A stretch of DNA of 64,000 bases from positions 62,001 through 126,000 of the forward strand of contig NZ_JBBCAS010000004.1 of NCBI RefSeq assembly GCF_037203765.1. The letters run 5' to 3'. The DNA comes from Sediminicola sp037203765. GTDB taxonomy: Bacteria > Bacteroidota > Bacteroidia > Flavobacteriales > Flavobacteriaceae. Of this stretch, positions 7,913 through 17,049 are shown one piece after another (positions within the stretch are counted from its first letter, which is position 1; each line of letters opens with the position of its first letter). The position numbers and the translations under genes were made by a program. The notes beneath the pieces are model-generated. The model saw nothing but the letters and a program-made list of their open reading frames with translations. It searched no databases and was not told where the DNA came from.

Positions 7913-7943
7913 CAAAAGTAGGAGAATTCAAATTGACGACAAA
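7913..7943 (-). promoter_or_regulatory. metK promoter
   Basis: The minus strand has TTTG (7940-7943), a 19-bp spacer and TACTTTTG (7913-7920), a close match to the Bacteroidota promoter TTTG-N19-TAnnTTTG. Transcription would start near 7905, a few bases before the first riboswitch helix. This supports the riboswitch being the 5' end of the metK mRNA. Confidence 0.75.
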
Positions 7944-8164
7944 ATCTTTAACAACAAATTACACCGGCTTTCAAATTTGACCAATATTCGACCTATACAT
8001 TGGGCACTCCTGTGAACTTCCATTGACGTAAAAAACAGTGCCATTTTTTTCATCGTATATTCTATGAAAGATTTTCACTTCATTACGATAACTTGTATCT
8101 TGTGGCCCCCAAACAGTTTAATGATACTGGTAACATTGGGCACTAATCACAAACATTAAAGATT

Positions 8165-8779
8165 ATGCATATAGCGGTTGCTGGAAATATAGGAGCAGGA
8201 AAAACGACCCTGACCAGATTACTGGCCAAACATTATAAATGGGAAGCTCATTTTGAGGATGTGGTGGACAATCCCTACCTGGACGATTTTTACAATCAAA
8301 TGGAACGCTGGAGTTTTAACCTGCAGATCTATTTCCTCAATAGCCGATTCCGACAAATTCTACAGATCCGCGAAAGCGGAAAGAGTATTATACAGGATAG
8401 GACCATTTACGAGGATGCCTTTATTTTTGCACCCAACCTTCATGCAATGGGACTAATGACCAACCGCGATTTTACCAATTATTCCAGTCTTTTTGAACTT
8501 ATGGAAAGCTTGGTACAAGCGCCAGATCTTATGATTTATCTGCGCAGTTCCATTCCGAATCTGGTAAATCAGATCCATAAGCGCGGTAGGGATTACGAAA
8601 ACACCATTTCCATTGATTACCTCAGTAGATTAAACGAACGTTATGAGGCTTGGGTGGAAGGATATGAAAAGGGGCCCCTTCTGATCATTGATGTGGATAA
8701 ATTGGACTTTGTAGACAACCCAGAGGATTTGGGATTGATACTTAATAAAATTGACGCCGAAATAAATGGCCTATTTTAA
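8165..8779 (+). CDS. Deoxynucleoside kinase
   Basis: This 204-residue kinase belongs to the deoxyadenosine/deoxyguanosine/deoxycytidine kinase family, which phosphorylates salvaged deoxynucleosides. It shows a P-loop GNIGAGKTT (7-15), the motif IQDRTIYEDAFIFA in place of the ERS motif (about 75-88), and a lid RGRDYENTISIDYL (about 140-153). It is monocistronic, divergent from metK, with about 420 bp between the two starts. A second kinase of the same family is fused to FolK at 50135. Substrate specificity cannot be read from the sequence; pairs of such kinases in other bacteria differ in base preference. Confidence 0.9.
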   Translation: MHIAVAGNIGAGKTTLTRLLAKHYKWEAHFEDVVDNPYLDDFYNQMERWSFNLQIYFLNSRFRQILQIRESGKSIIQDRTIYEDAFIFAPNLHAMGLMTNRDFTNYSSLFELMESLVQAPDLMIYLRSSIPNLVNQIHKRGRDYENTISIDYLSRLNERYEAWVEGYEKGPLLIIDVDKLDFVDNPEDLGLILNKIDAEINGLF

Positions 8780-8843
8780 GTCAAACACCTACCCAAATTA
8801 ATAGTAGTTAATGATTCTACTAATGTTGAAATAAGAATACAAC

Positions 8844-9866
8844 TTATTTCAACACGATCAATCCATTTTTTAGGGCATGTTGAATGGCTTGGTCGCTGTC
8901 TTCTACCATTAGCACTGGAATATCCTTATAGTCCCTGTACAAACCAGCTACACGTAACATTTTTTTCCGGTGCTTCACACTGCGCAAATAAATAGCCTTA
9001 ATCCTATCTGGATACATTTTGGCTATTTCCAGATAGATATCGGCATCCTTCTCCCCACTATCTCCGATAAGTACAAATGCCAATGAAGGATACGTTTTTA
9101 GAATATTCAAGATCTCATGGTTTTTATGTGGGCGATGGTCTGGCCCCTTCAACTTATGTCTATTGAAAAATGCACCCAAGCTCCGCAATAAAATGGGGCC
9201 CTTGGGAAAGTTATTGTTTTTTAAAAAGAATTTTAGATATAGGTATAAATTCCACGGACTGTTACTCACATAAAAAATAGGGTTCGATTTATCACCAGGA
9301 GCACCCCTGTGCAACAAATGATAAAATTCCGGTGCTCCCGACAAGGGAATCCTTCTATCTGGGGTTTTTAAAAAGGTGTTATACAAAACCCGCCATTTTA
9401 ACCAGGACATCATACCTGTATGCAGAATGGTATCATCAATATCGCTAATAACACCAAAATCAGAGGACAGGGAAGGAATCAACATTTCCCCGGGAAATCG
9501 GTTTTCAAGTTGAATATTTCTTTTTATGGATTCATCTGCATAGGAAACTTCAAAAGCCAACCAACCCTCCTCATTGCACATAGACTGTAGATTGGTTTTA
9601 TTCAAGGCCAACAAAAAATAGCCTTCCGCATCCGTTTCAAACTCATGGAAATCCCCATTGGGAAGTTTCAGTTTGATTCGGCAATTGGCAACAACGTCCG
9701 TCCCGAAACGTTTCCAAGAATTTATTAAAAGGTGAATAACATTTTTTTTTGTTAGATCAATATTCTCATCCTCAAGGGCACGGCCCTTAATGTACAAATG
9801 AGTGTCAGAGCCATATGTTTGAAAGACAGTAATCTGTAAGGGGTCCGTGCTCCTAAATAATCCCAT
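8844..9866 (-). CDS. App1-family (DUF2183) phosphatase domain protein
   Basis: A 340-residue protein with a C-terminal App1/DUF2183 catalytic domain of the HAD-like type. The nucleophile motif is DIDDT (142-146), and a later motif IGDSGEKDADIY supplies further acidic residues. In yeast App1 this domain has phosphatidate phosphatase activity; bacterial members are mostly uncharacterised. The N-terminal ~120 residues look like a beta-rich domain. There is no signal peptide, so it is probably cytoplasmic or membrane-peripheral. The gene stands alone between dNK (convergent) and hppA. A lipid phosphatase function is inference from the family name. Confidence 0.85.
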   Translation of the reverse strand: MGLFRSTDPLQITVFQTYGSDTHLYIKGRALEDENIDLTKKNVIHLLINSWKRFGTDVVANCRIKLKLPNGDFHEFETDAEGYFLLALNKTNLQSMCNEEGWLAFEVSYADESIKRNIQLENRFPGEMLIPSLSSDFGVISDIDDTILHTGMMSWLKWRVLYNTFLKTPDRRIPLSGAPEFYHLLHRGAPGDKSNPIFYVSNSPWNLYLYLKFFLKNNNFPKGPILLRSLGAFFNRHKLKGPDHRPHKNHEILNILKTYPSLAFVLIGDSGEKDADIYLEIAKMYPDRIKAIYLRSVKHRKKMLRVAGLYRDYKDIPVLMVEDSDQAIQHALKNGLIVLK

Positions 9867-10070
9867 ATCTTAAAATTTAATTTTTCAGGTCCAGATCCAT
9901 TTAAAGACACCTTCCTGTACAATATATATCATTGTAAATGTGAATATAATTATTTCCCCCAAAAGACATCTCCTTGAATTACAAAACAGACCATGCAGCC
10001 TTAAAAATATCATATCCACAGCGAGAAAATTTCAATCCCACTTAACTATATTATTGGTACGTAAAAATGT

Positions 10071-10101
10071 AAAAGCCGCCCATGTTTTATGGGCGGCTTT
10101 T
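10071..10101 (-). terminator. Terminator after hppA
   Basis: A 13-bp perfect stem (AAAAGCCGCCCAT / ATGGGCGGCTTTT) with a five-base loop lies 26 bases past the hppA stop. A- and T-runs on both sides would let it work in both directions. Confidence 0.9.
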
Positions 10102-10126
10102 ATTGTAAAGGTCAACACGTTTTTAC

Positions 10127-12511
10127 CTATTGTGCTATCTGAACCTTTACATCTTTTCTAAAAGATTCTACCTGTACTTTGACCTCATCAGGGGTACCTA
10201 CAAACTTTTTTTCCTGTACAACTTCTTCCCCGTTCACCATGGTGGTATATGTAACAATGGCCTCAGCAGCAGCATTGTCCATCACCATCATCTCCACACG
10301 GACCTCCTGTTCCGTCTGGGCTACCCCGTTTTCAACGGCATGACCTCCCAAAATTGGGGCGATCACCAACCCGATCAAACAGGTAAGCTTAATCAGAATA
10401 TTCATGGACGGACCTGAAGTATCTTTAAATGGATCACCAACAGTATCACCGGTTACCGCAGCCTTATGGGCATCGGAACCCTTATAGGTCATTTCACCAT
10501 TGATTTCAACCCCTGCCTCAAAAGATTTCTTGGCGTTGTCCCAAGCACCCCCAGCGTTGTTTTGGAATATAGCCCACAACACTCCGGATACGGTAACACC
10601 GGCCATATAACCTCCAAGCATTTCTGCGATCAACTGGTCGTTGTCCGAGTATACCAACTTTCCGAGCAAGACAATAGCGATGGGAAACCCTATGGTCAAA
10701 ATACCCGGCAACATCATTTCGCGCAGGGCTGCCTTGGTAGATATCTCCACACACTTACCGTACTCTGGTTTACCGGTACCTTCCATAATACCTGGAATCT
10801 CTTTAAATTGCCTACGTACCTCATACACCATGTCCATGGCCGCCTTTCCTACGGAGTTCATCGCCAAGGCCGAGAACACCACGGGAATCATCCCACCGAC
10901 AAAGAGCATCGCCAAAACTGGCGCCTTAAATATGTTGATACCATCTATTCCCGTAAAGGTCACATAGGCCGCAAACAAGGCCAAGGATGTCAAGGCCGCA
11001 GAGGCAATAGCAAAACCTTTTCCGGTAGCAGCCGTGGTATTCCCCACAGAGTCCAAAATATCGGTACGTGTACGCACTTCTTTGGGCAGCTCACTCATTT
11101 CTGCAATCCCCCCGGCATTGTCCGAGATGGGTCCAAAGGCATCAATGGCCAATTGCATGGCCGTTGTTGCCATCATGGCCGAAGCAGCCAGAGCTACCCC
11201 ATAAAATCCTGCAAAAGCATAAGACGCCCAAATAGCGGCTGCAAATATCAGCACGGTAGGGAAGGTCGAAATCATCCCAGTTGCCAATCCGGCAATGACA
11301 TTGGTTCCAGCACCTGTACTCGATTTTTGAACAATCGCCAATACCGGCTTAGTCCCCAAGCCCGTATAGTACTCGGTGACAGATGAGATAATCCCTCCTA
11401 CTGCCAAACCTACCACGGTAGCATAAAATACCCTCATGGAGGAGATATCTTTCAATCCTTCTCCGAAGAATTCCATTTTCATGGTTTCGGGCAGCATATA
11501 TTTTACCAATATAAAGCAGGTCACAAGGGTCAATCCAATGGAAATCCAGTTTCCAATATTCAATGCTCCCTGTACCTGGGCCTCTTTGGCATCATTACTT
11601 TTTATTTTGACCAACATGGTCCCGATGACGGAAAACAAAATTCCAAAACCAGCAATGGTCATCGGCAACAAAATAGGTCCGATGCCTCCAAAAGCGTCTT
11701 GGATATTTCCTCCCATATCCTTGATCACATAATTCCCCAAAACCATGGCCGCAAGTACGGTAGCAACATAGGATCCGAACAAATCGGCACCCATACCGGC
11801 TACGTCTCCTACGTTGTCACCAACGTTGTCCGCAATGGTGGCCGGGTTACGGGGATCATCCTCGGGGATTCCCGCTTCCACCTTACCTACCAAATCGGCT
11901 CCCACATCGGCAGCTTTGGTATAAATACCTCCACCCACACGGGCAAAAAGGGCTATAGACTCGGCTCCCAAAGAGAATCCTGCCAAAGTTTCGAGAACAA
12001 TGGTCATATCCTCGGTAGAAGTCCATGTACCGTTCATAAAGAAATGGAACAGTATGATAAAGAATGCGGTAAGCCCCAATACTGCCAGTCCGGCCACTCC
12101 CAATCCCATAACGGTACCACCGCCAAAGGATACTTTTAATGCTTGGGGCAAACTGGTACGTGCTGCCTGTGTGGTCCTCACGTTTGTTTTGGTTGCAATC
12201 TTCATTCCCATATTTCCTGCCAAAGCAGAGAAAAAGGCTCCAAAAACAAAAGCCACAACAATAAGGATATGTGTTGTAGGAACAATAAATGAAATTACGG
12301 CCAAGGCAATACTGGCTCCAATGACAAAGAAGGTCAGTAATTTGTATTCCGCCTTAAGAAATGCCAATGCGCCTTCATAGATGTGATCGGAAATCTCTTT
12401 CATCTTTCCATCTCCAGCGTCTTGTTTTAAAACCCAGGCTCTTTTTACCCACATAAAAAGTAGCCCAATGATTGCCATAATTATTGGCACATAAATCATA
12501 ATTGAATCCAT
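10127..12511 (-). CDS. hppA: Membrane-bound ion-translocating pyrophosphatase, K+-dependent type
   Basis: A 794-residue M-PPase with about 16 membrane segments, coupling pyrophosphate hydrolysis to Na+ and/or H+ export. The substrate site DVGADLVGKVEAG (202-214) and NVGDNVGDVAGMGADLFGSY (229-248) are intact. GNTTAATGKG (490-499) has alanine at 494, where K+-independent enzymes have lysine, so the K+-dependent class is expected. Na+ or H+ specificity is not settled by what I can see. The C-terminus carries about 70 extra polar residues after the last helix (from GGHAVENGVAQTEQ on), which most M-PPases lack. The gene is preceded by ppa in the same orientation. Confidence 0.95.
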   Translation of the reverse strand: MDSIMIYVPIIMAIIGLLFMWVKRAWVLKQDAGDGKMKEISDHIYEGALAFLKAEYKLLTFFVIGASIALAVISFIVPTTHILIVVAFVFGAFFSALAGNMGMKIATKTNVRTTQAARTSLPQALKVSFGGGTVMGLGVAGLAVLGLTAFFIILFHFFMNGTWTSTEDMTIVLETLAGFSLGAESIALFARVGGGIYTKAADVGADLVGKVEAGIPEDDPRNPATIADNVGDNVGDVAGMGADLFGSYVATVLAAMVLGNYVIKDMGGNIQDAFGGIGPILLPMTIAGFGILFSVIGTMLVKIKSNDAKEAQVQGALNIGNWISIGLTLVTCFILVKYMLPETMKMEFFGEGLKDISSMRVFYATVVGLAVGGIISSVTEYYTGLGTKPVLAIVQKSSTGAGTNVIAGLATGMISTFPTVLIFAAAIWASYAFAGFYGVALAASAMMATTAMQLAIDAFGPISDNAGGIAEMSELPKEVRTRTDILDSVGNTTAATGKGFAIASAALTSLALFAAYVTFTGIDGINIFKAPVLAMLFVGGMIPVVFSALAMNSVGKAAMDMVYEVRRQFKEIPGIMEGTGKPEYGKCVEISTKAALREMMLPGILTIGFPIAIVLLGKLVYSDNDQLIAEMLGGYMAGVTVSGVLWAIFQNNAGGAWDNAKKSFEAGVEINGEMTYKGSDAHKAAVTGDTVGDPFKDTSGPSMNILIKLTCLIGLVIAPILGGHAVENGVAQTEQEVRVEMMVMDNAAAEAIVTYTTMVNGEEVVQEKKFVGTPDEVKVQVESFRKDVKVQIAQ

Positions 12512-12570
12512 TCGTTAGTTTGTTAAAATTTTAGCTGGACTAAAGTAGTAAAATCAATTAGAAATAAAAA

Positions 12571-12598
12571 AAGCAATATTCCGCTAAGAATATTGCTT
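12571..12598 (-). terminator. Terminator after ppa
   Basis: An 11-bp perfect stem AAGCAATATTC / GAATATTGCTT with a six-base loop follows the ppa stop on the minus strand, with a T-run after it. It should separate ppa from hppA transcription. Confidence 0.85.
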
Positions 12599-12626
12599 AT
12601 ATGATAAAAATTGTTATGCTATTTTA

Positions 12627-13154
12627 TTAGGAAATGGTCACATCGCTAAGTGGAACATCACTATCCGCAAAACGGTTGATACACTTCAATACAATTTCTT
12701 TGGCTTCGCTGACATCTCCCCATCCGCCAACATCAACTTTTTTCTTTTCCAAATCCTTGTAAACCTGGAAGAAATGCTCGATCTCCTTGATAAGGTGAGG
12801 GTTCAATTCACTTAGGTCATTTACTTTGTTCCAGATAGGATCCGAAACGGGCACACAGATTACTTTTTCATCTGGACCTTTCTCATCGGTCATATGGAAA
12901 ACACCAATGGGCTTCACCTCCATTACACATCCAGGAAACGTGGGCTCGGTCACCAATACCAACACATCCAAAGGATCCCCATCCAACGCCAATGTTTCTG
13001 GCACAAAACCATAATCGGCCGGATACATCATTGAAGAAAAGATCATACGGTCGTATCGAATCTTCTTCAATTTAAAATCATACTCGTATTTGTTTCTGCT
13101 CCCTTTTGGGATTTCAATTAGAACATCGAACGATGTTATTTCTTCTATACTCAT
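12627..13154 (-). CDS. ppa: Inorganic pyrophosphatase (soluble, family I)
   Basis: A cytoplasmic family I pyrophosphatase of 175 residues, hydrolysing the pyrophosphate made in biosynthesis. The signature DGDPLD lies at 58-63 within LALDGDPLDVLVL, preceded by YPADYGFVPET. The length is normal for the bacterial family. It stands upstream of the membrane pyrophosphatase gene, so two enzymes compete for the same substrate, one conserving the energy and one not. A terminator between them argues for separate transcripts. A TATATTTG promoter element is seen 20 bases before the ATG. Confidence 0.96.
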   Translation of the reverse strand: MSIEEITSFDVLIEIPKGSRNKYEYDFKLKKIRYDRMIFSSMMYPADYGFVPETLALDGDPLDVLVLVTEPTFPGCVMEVKPIGVFHMTDEKGPDEKVICVPVSDPIWNKVNDLSELNPHLIKEIEHFFQVYKDLEKKKVDVGGWGDVSEAKEIVLKCINRFADSDVPLSDVTIS

Positions 13155-13173
13155 GTTTTATTAAATTGTGGTG

Positions 13174-13181
13174 CAAATATA
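13174..13181 (-). promoter_or_regulatory. ppa -7 promoter element
   Basis: TATATTTG on the minus strand is a full TAnnTTTG match 20 bases before the ppa start. No clear -33 element is seen. Confidence 0.55.
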
Positions 13182-13233
13182 ATTGAAAAAAACCAGTAGA
13201 CCTTAGAAAAAAGGCACCATGGCCGATATGTTC

Positions 13234-15726
13234 CTAAAAACTAAACCCAAATGATCCCGTAACGCCAAACGCCCTAGCATCAGGATTTTCCAAATAATTT
13301 CCCCTAAAGTTAAAATCGATCCGTAGAATTCTAAATATATTCCCTACCCCCAGGGAGTATTCGTAATACATCTTATTGGAAGGTGCCATCAACGGCACAT
13401 TGGTTGGACTGCTCAATGCAATATTCTCATCGGAAAGGTCTCCCCAGGCGCCCCTGATTCCCACGATCTCCCTCAAATTCCATTTTCTCATAAATGGGAT
13501 CCTAGAAAACAACCGCCCATTAAAATTATGCTCCAAATGCACGGAAGCATAGGTATCGGTTACAAATTCATAAAAATTGAGGTTGGCAAAACTGCCGTAT
13601 ACAGAGAACAAGGTCTGGTTTCCGGGTACCACATTGAGCAGCCCCAAGGGAACCTCCCCAAACGTTTTGCCAACTTCCACCGTACTCAATAACCTGCCCC
13701 ATCCCAATTGCCACGGCTGGCTATAGGAGAATTGGAGTTTTCGATAATCAAAATCACTTTCCATGACACCTTCCAGCCCTTGACTATAGCTTAGGAACAT
13801 GGTACTAAAATCATCATTAATGTTACGCCTTTCCACGCCGTACCCTATCGTCCTTTTCCCTGGAGTGTATACCACCTGGGTGCTGATCTCGAATTGCTTG
13901 ATTTCAGAGGAAACCCCCGTTGGGGATGAGGGATCCACATAATCCAGGCTAAAAAGATCGGGCAATGCGGAACTGAGCGTTCTAAATGAGCTGCCCACTC
14001 CAAATTTCAGATTGGTAATTGGCTCCATCTCCATATTGAATGCCGTAAGGTTGATGTTGCTGAGCCTATTGTTGGCGCCAACGGTGAGCACGGAGGACGA
14101 TGCTTGGCTACGCCCCAGAACATCAGTGGTTGCCGTTAAGCTGATCCCCAACTGACCGATATCCCTGCGATTTCCTCCGGAAATGATCAACCTGTTCTTT
14201 TTGTCGACCAACCATTTGGCAGAGAATCCATGCTTAAATTTATGGTCCCCGAAACCGTGGGCCAAATATCCTTCCAAGCGCCATGGGTCATTTTGCCCAA
14301 AATAGGTACGCGCCCCCATCCTTAAGCGCAAGCCCTCTGCCTCGTTGTAACCAAAAACGGTAAAAACGCTGCCGATATCAATGTTCCATTTATCAATTTC
14401 TATATAACCACTGCCCAAAATACTGGCTACATTATAGATCGATTTAAATTTGGGAACGGTACGCAGCGTGTCCAATAGTTGGTAGATCCCCTTTTCGTCC
14501 TTGTTCAAGGGCTCCAACCTGTTATCTACCCAAAAATCATCCTGCTTCTCGAAGACCGATGGGTCAAATTGATTGGCATCCGCCTTATAGAATTCCCTAG
14601 GTTTGGGAATATCAAACATATAATTATTGTAAACAGTGGTCCTTTTGCCGTATACCCCCCTTGCCTTCTCCTTTTTGCTGAAACTAAAATCACTTAGCAT
14701 ATAATCCCGCTTCAATAGAAAAACAGAATCGTTCAGCACTTCAAATTCCTGTTCAATATAAATATCCTTGACCCAGTTGATATTGGCACTACGCGTAACT
14801 TCCAAATTTATTTTCTTTATGGCGAAGGTGGTATCGTTCACCCAAAAATCGCCCTTAAAGGTCAGTTCATTCTTGCGCCTCGGATAGTAAATAATGTTGT
14901 AGCACCATTTATTGCCTATAAACGCACTGTCCGCCAAGACATAATTGTAGGTATCCACCCCGGTCTTGGACAAGGGACTTGTAAAACTCTTATCGAAAAA
15001 TTTTATATAGTTGTTGTAGATATCGTAATCCGAGTACAAATCCTTGACAAAGGCTATTAATGCCTGGTTATTGCTGAACCCCGAGTTTTTATTGCCCAAA
15101 ATGTCCTCCTTCGTCTCAGCCAATTTGTTATCCCCATATACTTTTGAAAAGGTCTCATTTAAAAATATGGGCAGATAGGTCTTCCCGGTTATCCGGGATG
15201 TATCCAGATCTTCAAATACAAATTCCATTCCCCTAAAGAGCCTGCTCTTGATCAGGGCACTATCTATGGTATTCAGATCAAATTCAACCTTTTCATATTT
15301 ATCATATTGATATTGTTTGAATTTGCTGACACCATTCTCCCTTTTTTTCGCCCAGATCTTCTTCAGGATATCTATGGCCGGATTGTTTTTTTTGGATTGC
15401 TTGCCCATATAGACCACCACTTCATCCAATTGCTCACTGGATTCCACCAAGACCGCTTTTAGATCGTAATTGATCTTGGCCGACAAGGGCAGCTCCAATT
15501 TATCGTAACCGATAAACGAAATAACCAAAGCATTATAGGTCTCATCGGACTCCATATAAAACACCCCATTGTCATTGGTAATGGTTCCCTGGGAAGAATT
15601 CTTGAACAGCACATTGGCAAAGGCTACCGGTTCTCCGGCCTCGTCCACAACAACACCACTGACCTTGGTCTGTGCATTGGACCACAAAAAGGCAAGAAAA
15701 AATAAAGACAATAGAATTCTTTTCAT
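13234..15726 (-). CDS. DUF5686 / carboxypeptidase-regulatory-like outer-membrane protein
   Basis: An 830-residue exported protein. The start chosen is MKRILLSLFFLAFLWSNAQ, a clear signal peptide; an upstream in-frame start adds 11 residues that spoil it. Residues about 20-105 form a CarboxypepD_reg-like beta-sandwich (TKVSGVVVDEAGEPVAFANV). The rest matches DUF5686, with beta-strand-rich C-terminal sequence ending in alternating residues and a terminal phenylalanine (GSFGFSF), as in outer-membrane barrels. It resembles TonB-dependent receptors without the plug. It may be a surface-exposed outer-membrane protein in Bacteroidota; its substrate is not known. It is transcribed alone, between pdhB and ppa. 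Confidence 0.82.
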   Translation of the reverse strand: MKRILLSLFFLAFLWSNAQTKVSGVVVDEAGEPVAFANVLFKNSSQGTITNDNGVFYMESDETYNALVISFIGYDKLELPLSAKINYDLKAVLVESSEQLDEVVVYMGKQSKKNNPAIDILKKIWAKKRENGVSKFKQYQYDKYEKVEFDLNTIDSALIKSRLFRGMEFVFEDLDTSRITGKTYLPIFLNETFSKVYGDNKLAETKEDILGNKNSGFSNNQALIAFVKDLYSDYDIYNNYIKFFDKSFTSPLSKTGVDTYNYVLADSAFIGNKWCYNIIYYPRRKNELTFKGDFWVNDTTFAIKKINLEVTRSANINWVKDIYIEQEFEVLNDSVFLLKRDYMLSDFSFSKKEKARGVYGKRTTVYNNYMFDIPKPREFYKADANQFDPSVFEKQDDFWVDNRLEPLNKDEKGIYQLLDTLRTVPKFKSIYNVASILGSGYIEIDKWNIDIGSVFTVFGYNEAEGLRLRMGARTYFGQNDPWRLEGYLAHGFGDHKFKHGFSAKWLVDKKNRLIISGGNRRDIGQLGISLTATTDVLGRSQASSSVLTVGANNRLSNINLTAFNMEMEPITNLKFGVGSSFRTLSSALPDLFSLDYVDPSSPTGVSSEIKQFEISTQVVYTPGKRTIGYGVERRNINDDFSTMFLSYSQGLEGVMESDFDYRKLQFSYSQPWQLGWGRLLSTVEVGKTFGEVPLGLLNVVPGNQTLFSVYGSFANLNFYEFVTDTYASVHLEHNFNGRLFSRIPFMRKWNLREIVGIRGAWGDLSDENIALSSPTNVPLMAPSNKMYYEYSLGVGNIFRILRIDFNFRGNYLENPDARAFGVTGSFGFSF

Positions 15727-15830
15727 GAAGCAATACGTATGATTATCGGGAACTATCACAATGAATTCCCGAAAGCTTTGTTGTCAGGGGTTCCATTATT
15801 TTACAAACCACAACACCTATCATAAAAACA

Positions 15831-15862
15831 AAAGCTTTGCCGACACTTGGTCGACAAAGCTA
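15831..15862 (-). terminator. Terminator after pdhB
   Basis: On the minus strand AGCTTTGTCGAC and GTCGGCAAAGCT pair with one mismatch around a short loop, followed by TTTTGTTTTT. It lies 26 bases past the pdhB stop. Confidence 0.8.
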
Positions 15863-15887
15863 AATTACCTTAACAAAACAATGTTAT

Positions 15888-16865
15888 TTATTTATATAAC
15901 ACTTTTTTAACTGCCTTGATCACATCGTTGTGGTTTGGCAACCATTCCTCCAATAAAACTGGAGAGTATGGCGCTGGCGTATCGGCAGTATTTATTTTAA
16001 TGATAGGCGCATCCAAGTAATCAAATGCCTGGGATTGTACCTGATATGTTATTTCTGTGGCAACGTTTCCAAATGGCCAAGCCTCTTCAAGGATAACCAA
16101 TCTGTTGGTCTTTTTAACAGATTTTAATATGGCATCGTGGTCCATAGGACGTACGGTACGCAAATCTATGATCTCACAGCTGATACCTTCTTTTTCCAAT
16201 TCCTCGGCAGCGGTATAAGCCTCTTTTATAATTTTCCCAAATGATACTATGGTTACGTCATTCCCCTCTCTCTTTATATCTGCAACACCCAATGGAATGG
16301 TATATTCACCTTCTGGGGTCTCCCCTTTATCACCGTACATTTGTTCCGATTCCATAAAAATAACCGGATCATCATCCCTAATGGCCGCCTTTAGAAGACC
16401 TTTTGCATCATAAGGATTGGAAGGCACAACGACTTTAAGCCCGGGACAATTGGCGAACCAGCTCTCGAAAGCCTGTGAGTGGGTTGCTCCCAACTGACCG
16501 GCAGAACCTGTAGGACCTCTAAACACAATAGGACAATTGAACTGCCCACCAGACATTTGCCTGATCTTTGCGGCGTTGCTAATGATCTGGTCAATACCAA
16601 CCAATGCAAAGTTAAAGGTCATGAATTCAATGATAGGCCTGTTTCCACCCATGGCAGAACCAACTCCAACACCTGCAAAACCCAACTCGGAAATAGGAGT
16701 ATCTATGACCCTGTCCGGACCAAATTCGTCCAACATCCCTTTAGAAGCCTTGTAAGCCCCATTATATTCCGCAACTTCTTCTCCCATTAAATAAATGGAC
16801 TCATCACGTCTCATTTCCTCGGACATTGCCTCCGCTATGGCTTCTCTAAATTGTATTGTTCTCAT
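15888..16865 (-). CDS. pdhB: Pyruvate dehydrogenase E1 component, beta subunit
   Basis: A 325-residue E1-beta subunit (transketolase-like pyrimidine-binding and C-terminal domains) of pyruvate dehydrogenase. MRTIQFREAIAEAMSEEMRRDE, GEEVAEYNGAYKASKGM and DTPISELGFAGVGVG are typical, as is FRGPTGSAGQLGATHSQ. With E1-alpha it decarboxylates pyruvate on thiamine diphosphate. Neither E1-alpha nor E2 is in the window, so the complex is encoded at more than one locus. Branched-chain E1-beta is a close relative, but the sequence favours the pyruvate type. It is divergent from the etfBA operon, with a palindrome between them. Confidence 0.92.
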   Translation of the reverse strand: MRTIQFREAIAEAMSEEMRRDESIYLMGEEVAEYNGAYKASKGMLDEFGPDRVIDTPISELGFAGVGVGSAMGGNRPIIEFMTFNFALVGIDQIISNAAKIRQMSGGQFNCPIVFRGPTGSAGQLGATHSQAFESWFANCPGLKVVVPSNPYDAKGLLKAAIRDDDPVIFMESEQMYGDKGETPEGEYTIPLGVADIKREGNDVTIVSFGKIIKEAYTAAEELEKEGISCEIIDLRTVRPMDHDAILKSVKKTNRLVILEEAWPFGNVATEITYQVQSQAFDYLDAPIIKINTADTPAPYSPVLLEEWLPNHNDVIKAVKKVLYK

Positions 16866-16962
16866 GTATAATAGAGTAAAGTTTTTCTTTTCGTCTTAAA
16901 ACGCAAGCAAAAATAGGAAATTATATGTCAATTAATACCCTGAAAGAATCAAAATAACAACA

Positions 16963-16988
16963 AATTTACTATGCATGCATAGCAAATT
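16963..16988. promoter_or_regulatory. 26-bp palindrome between pdhB and etfB
   Basis: A perfect core CTATGCATGCATAG (16969-16982) is extended by AATTT / AAATT arms with one mismatched pair, giving 24 of 26 symmetric positions. Its right end is 14 bases upstream of the etfB -7 element, so it covers the -33 region. The symmetry fits a homodimeric regulator. The regulator is unknown. Confidence 0.65.
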
Positions 16989-17001
16989 AAAAAATAAAAG
17001 T

Positions 17002-17009
17002 TATCTTTG
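17002..17009 (+). promoter_or_regulatory. etfBA -7 promoter element
   Basis: TATCTTTG matches TAnnTTTG and lies about 40 bases before the etfB ATG. The palindrome at 16963-16988 overlaps the expected -33 position. Confidence 0.65.
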
Positions 17010-17049
17010 GGAAATTCATTTTTAAGAAAAAGAAAAACTATAAATCAAA

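Noticed and set aside
7709..7915. A 68-residue reading frame on the minus strand before metK
   Set aside because: It runs across the SAM-II pseudoknot and overlaps metK in another frame; the RNA motif explains the conservation better than a peptide.
10466..11386. A 306-residue frame antisense to hppA
   Set aside because: Low-complexity, His-rich shadow of the pyrophosphatase coding strand; no start context and no known family.
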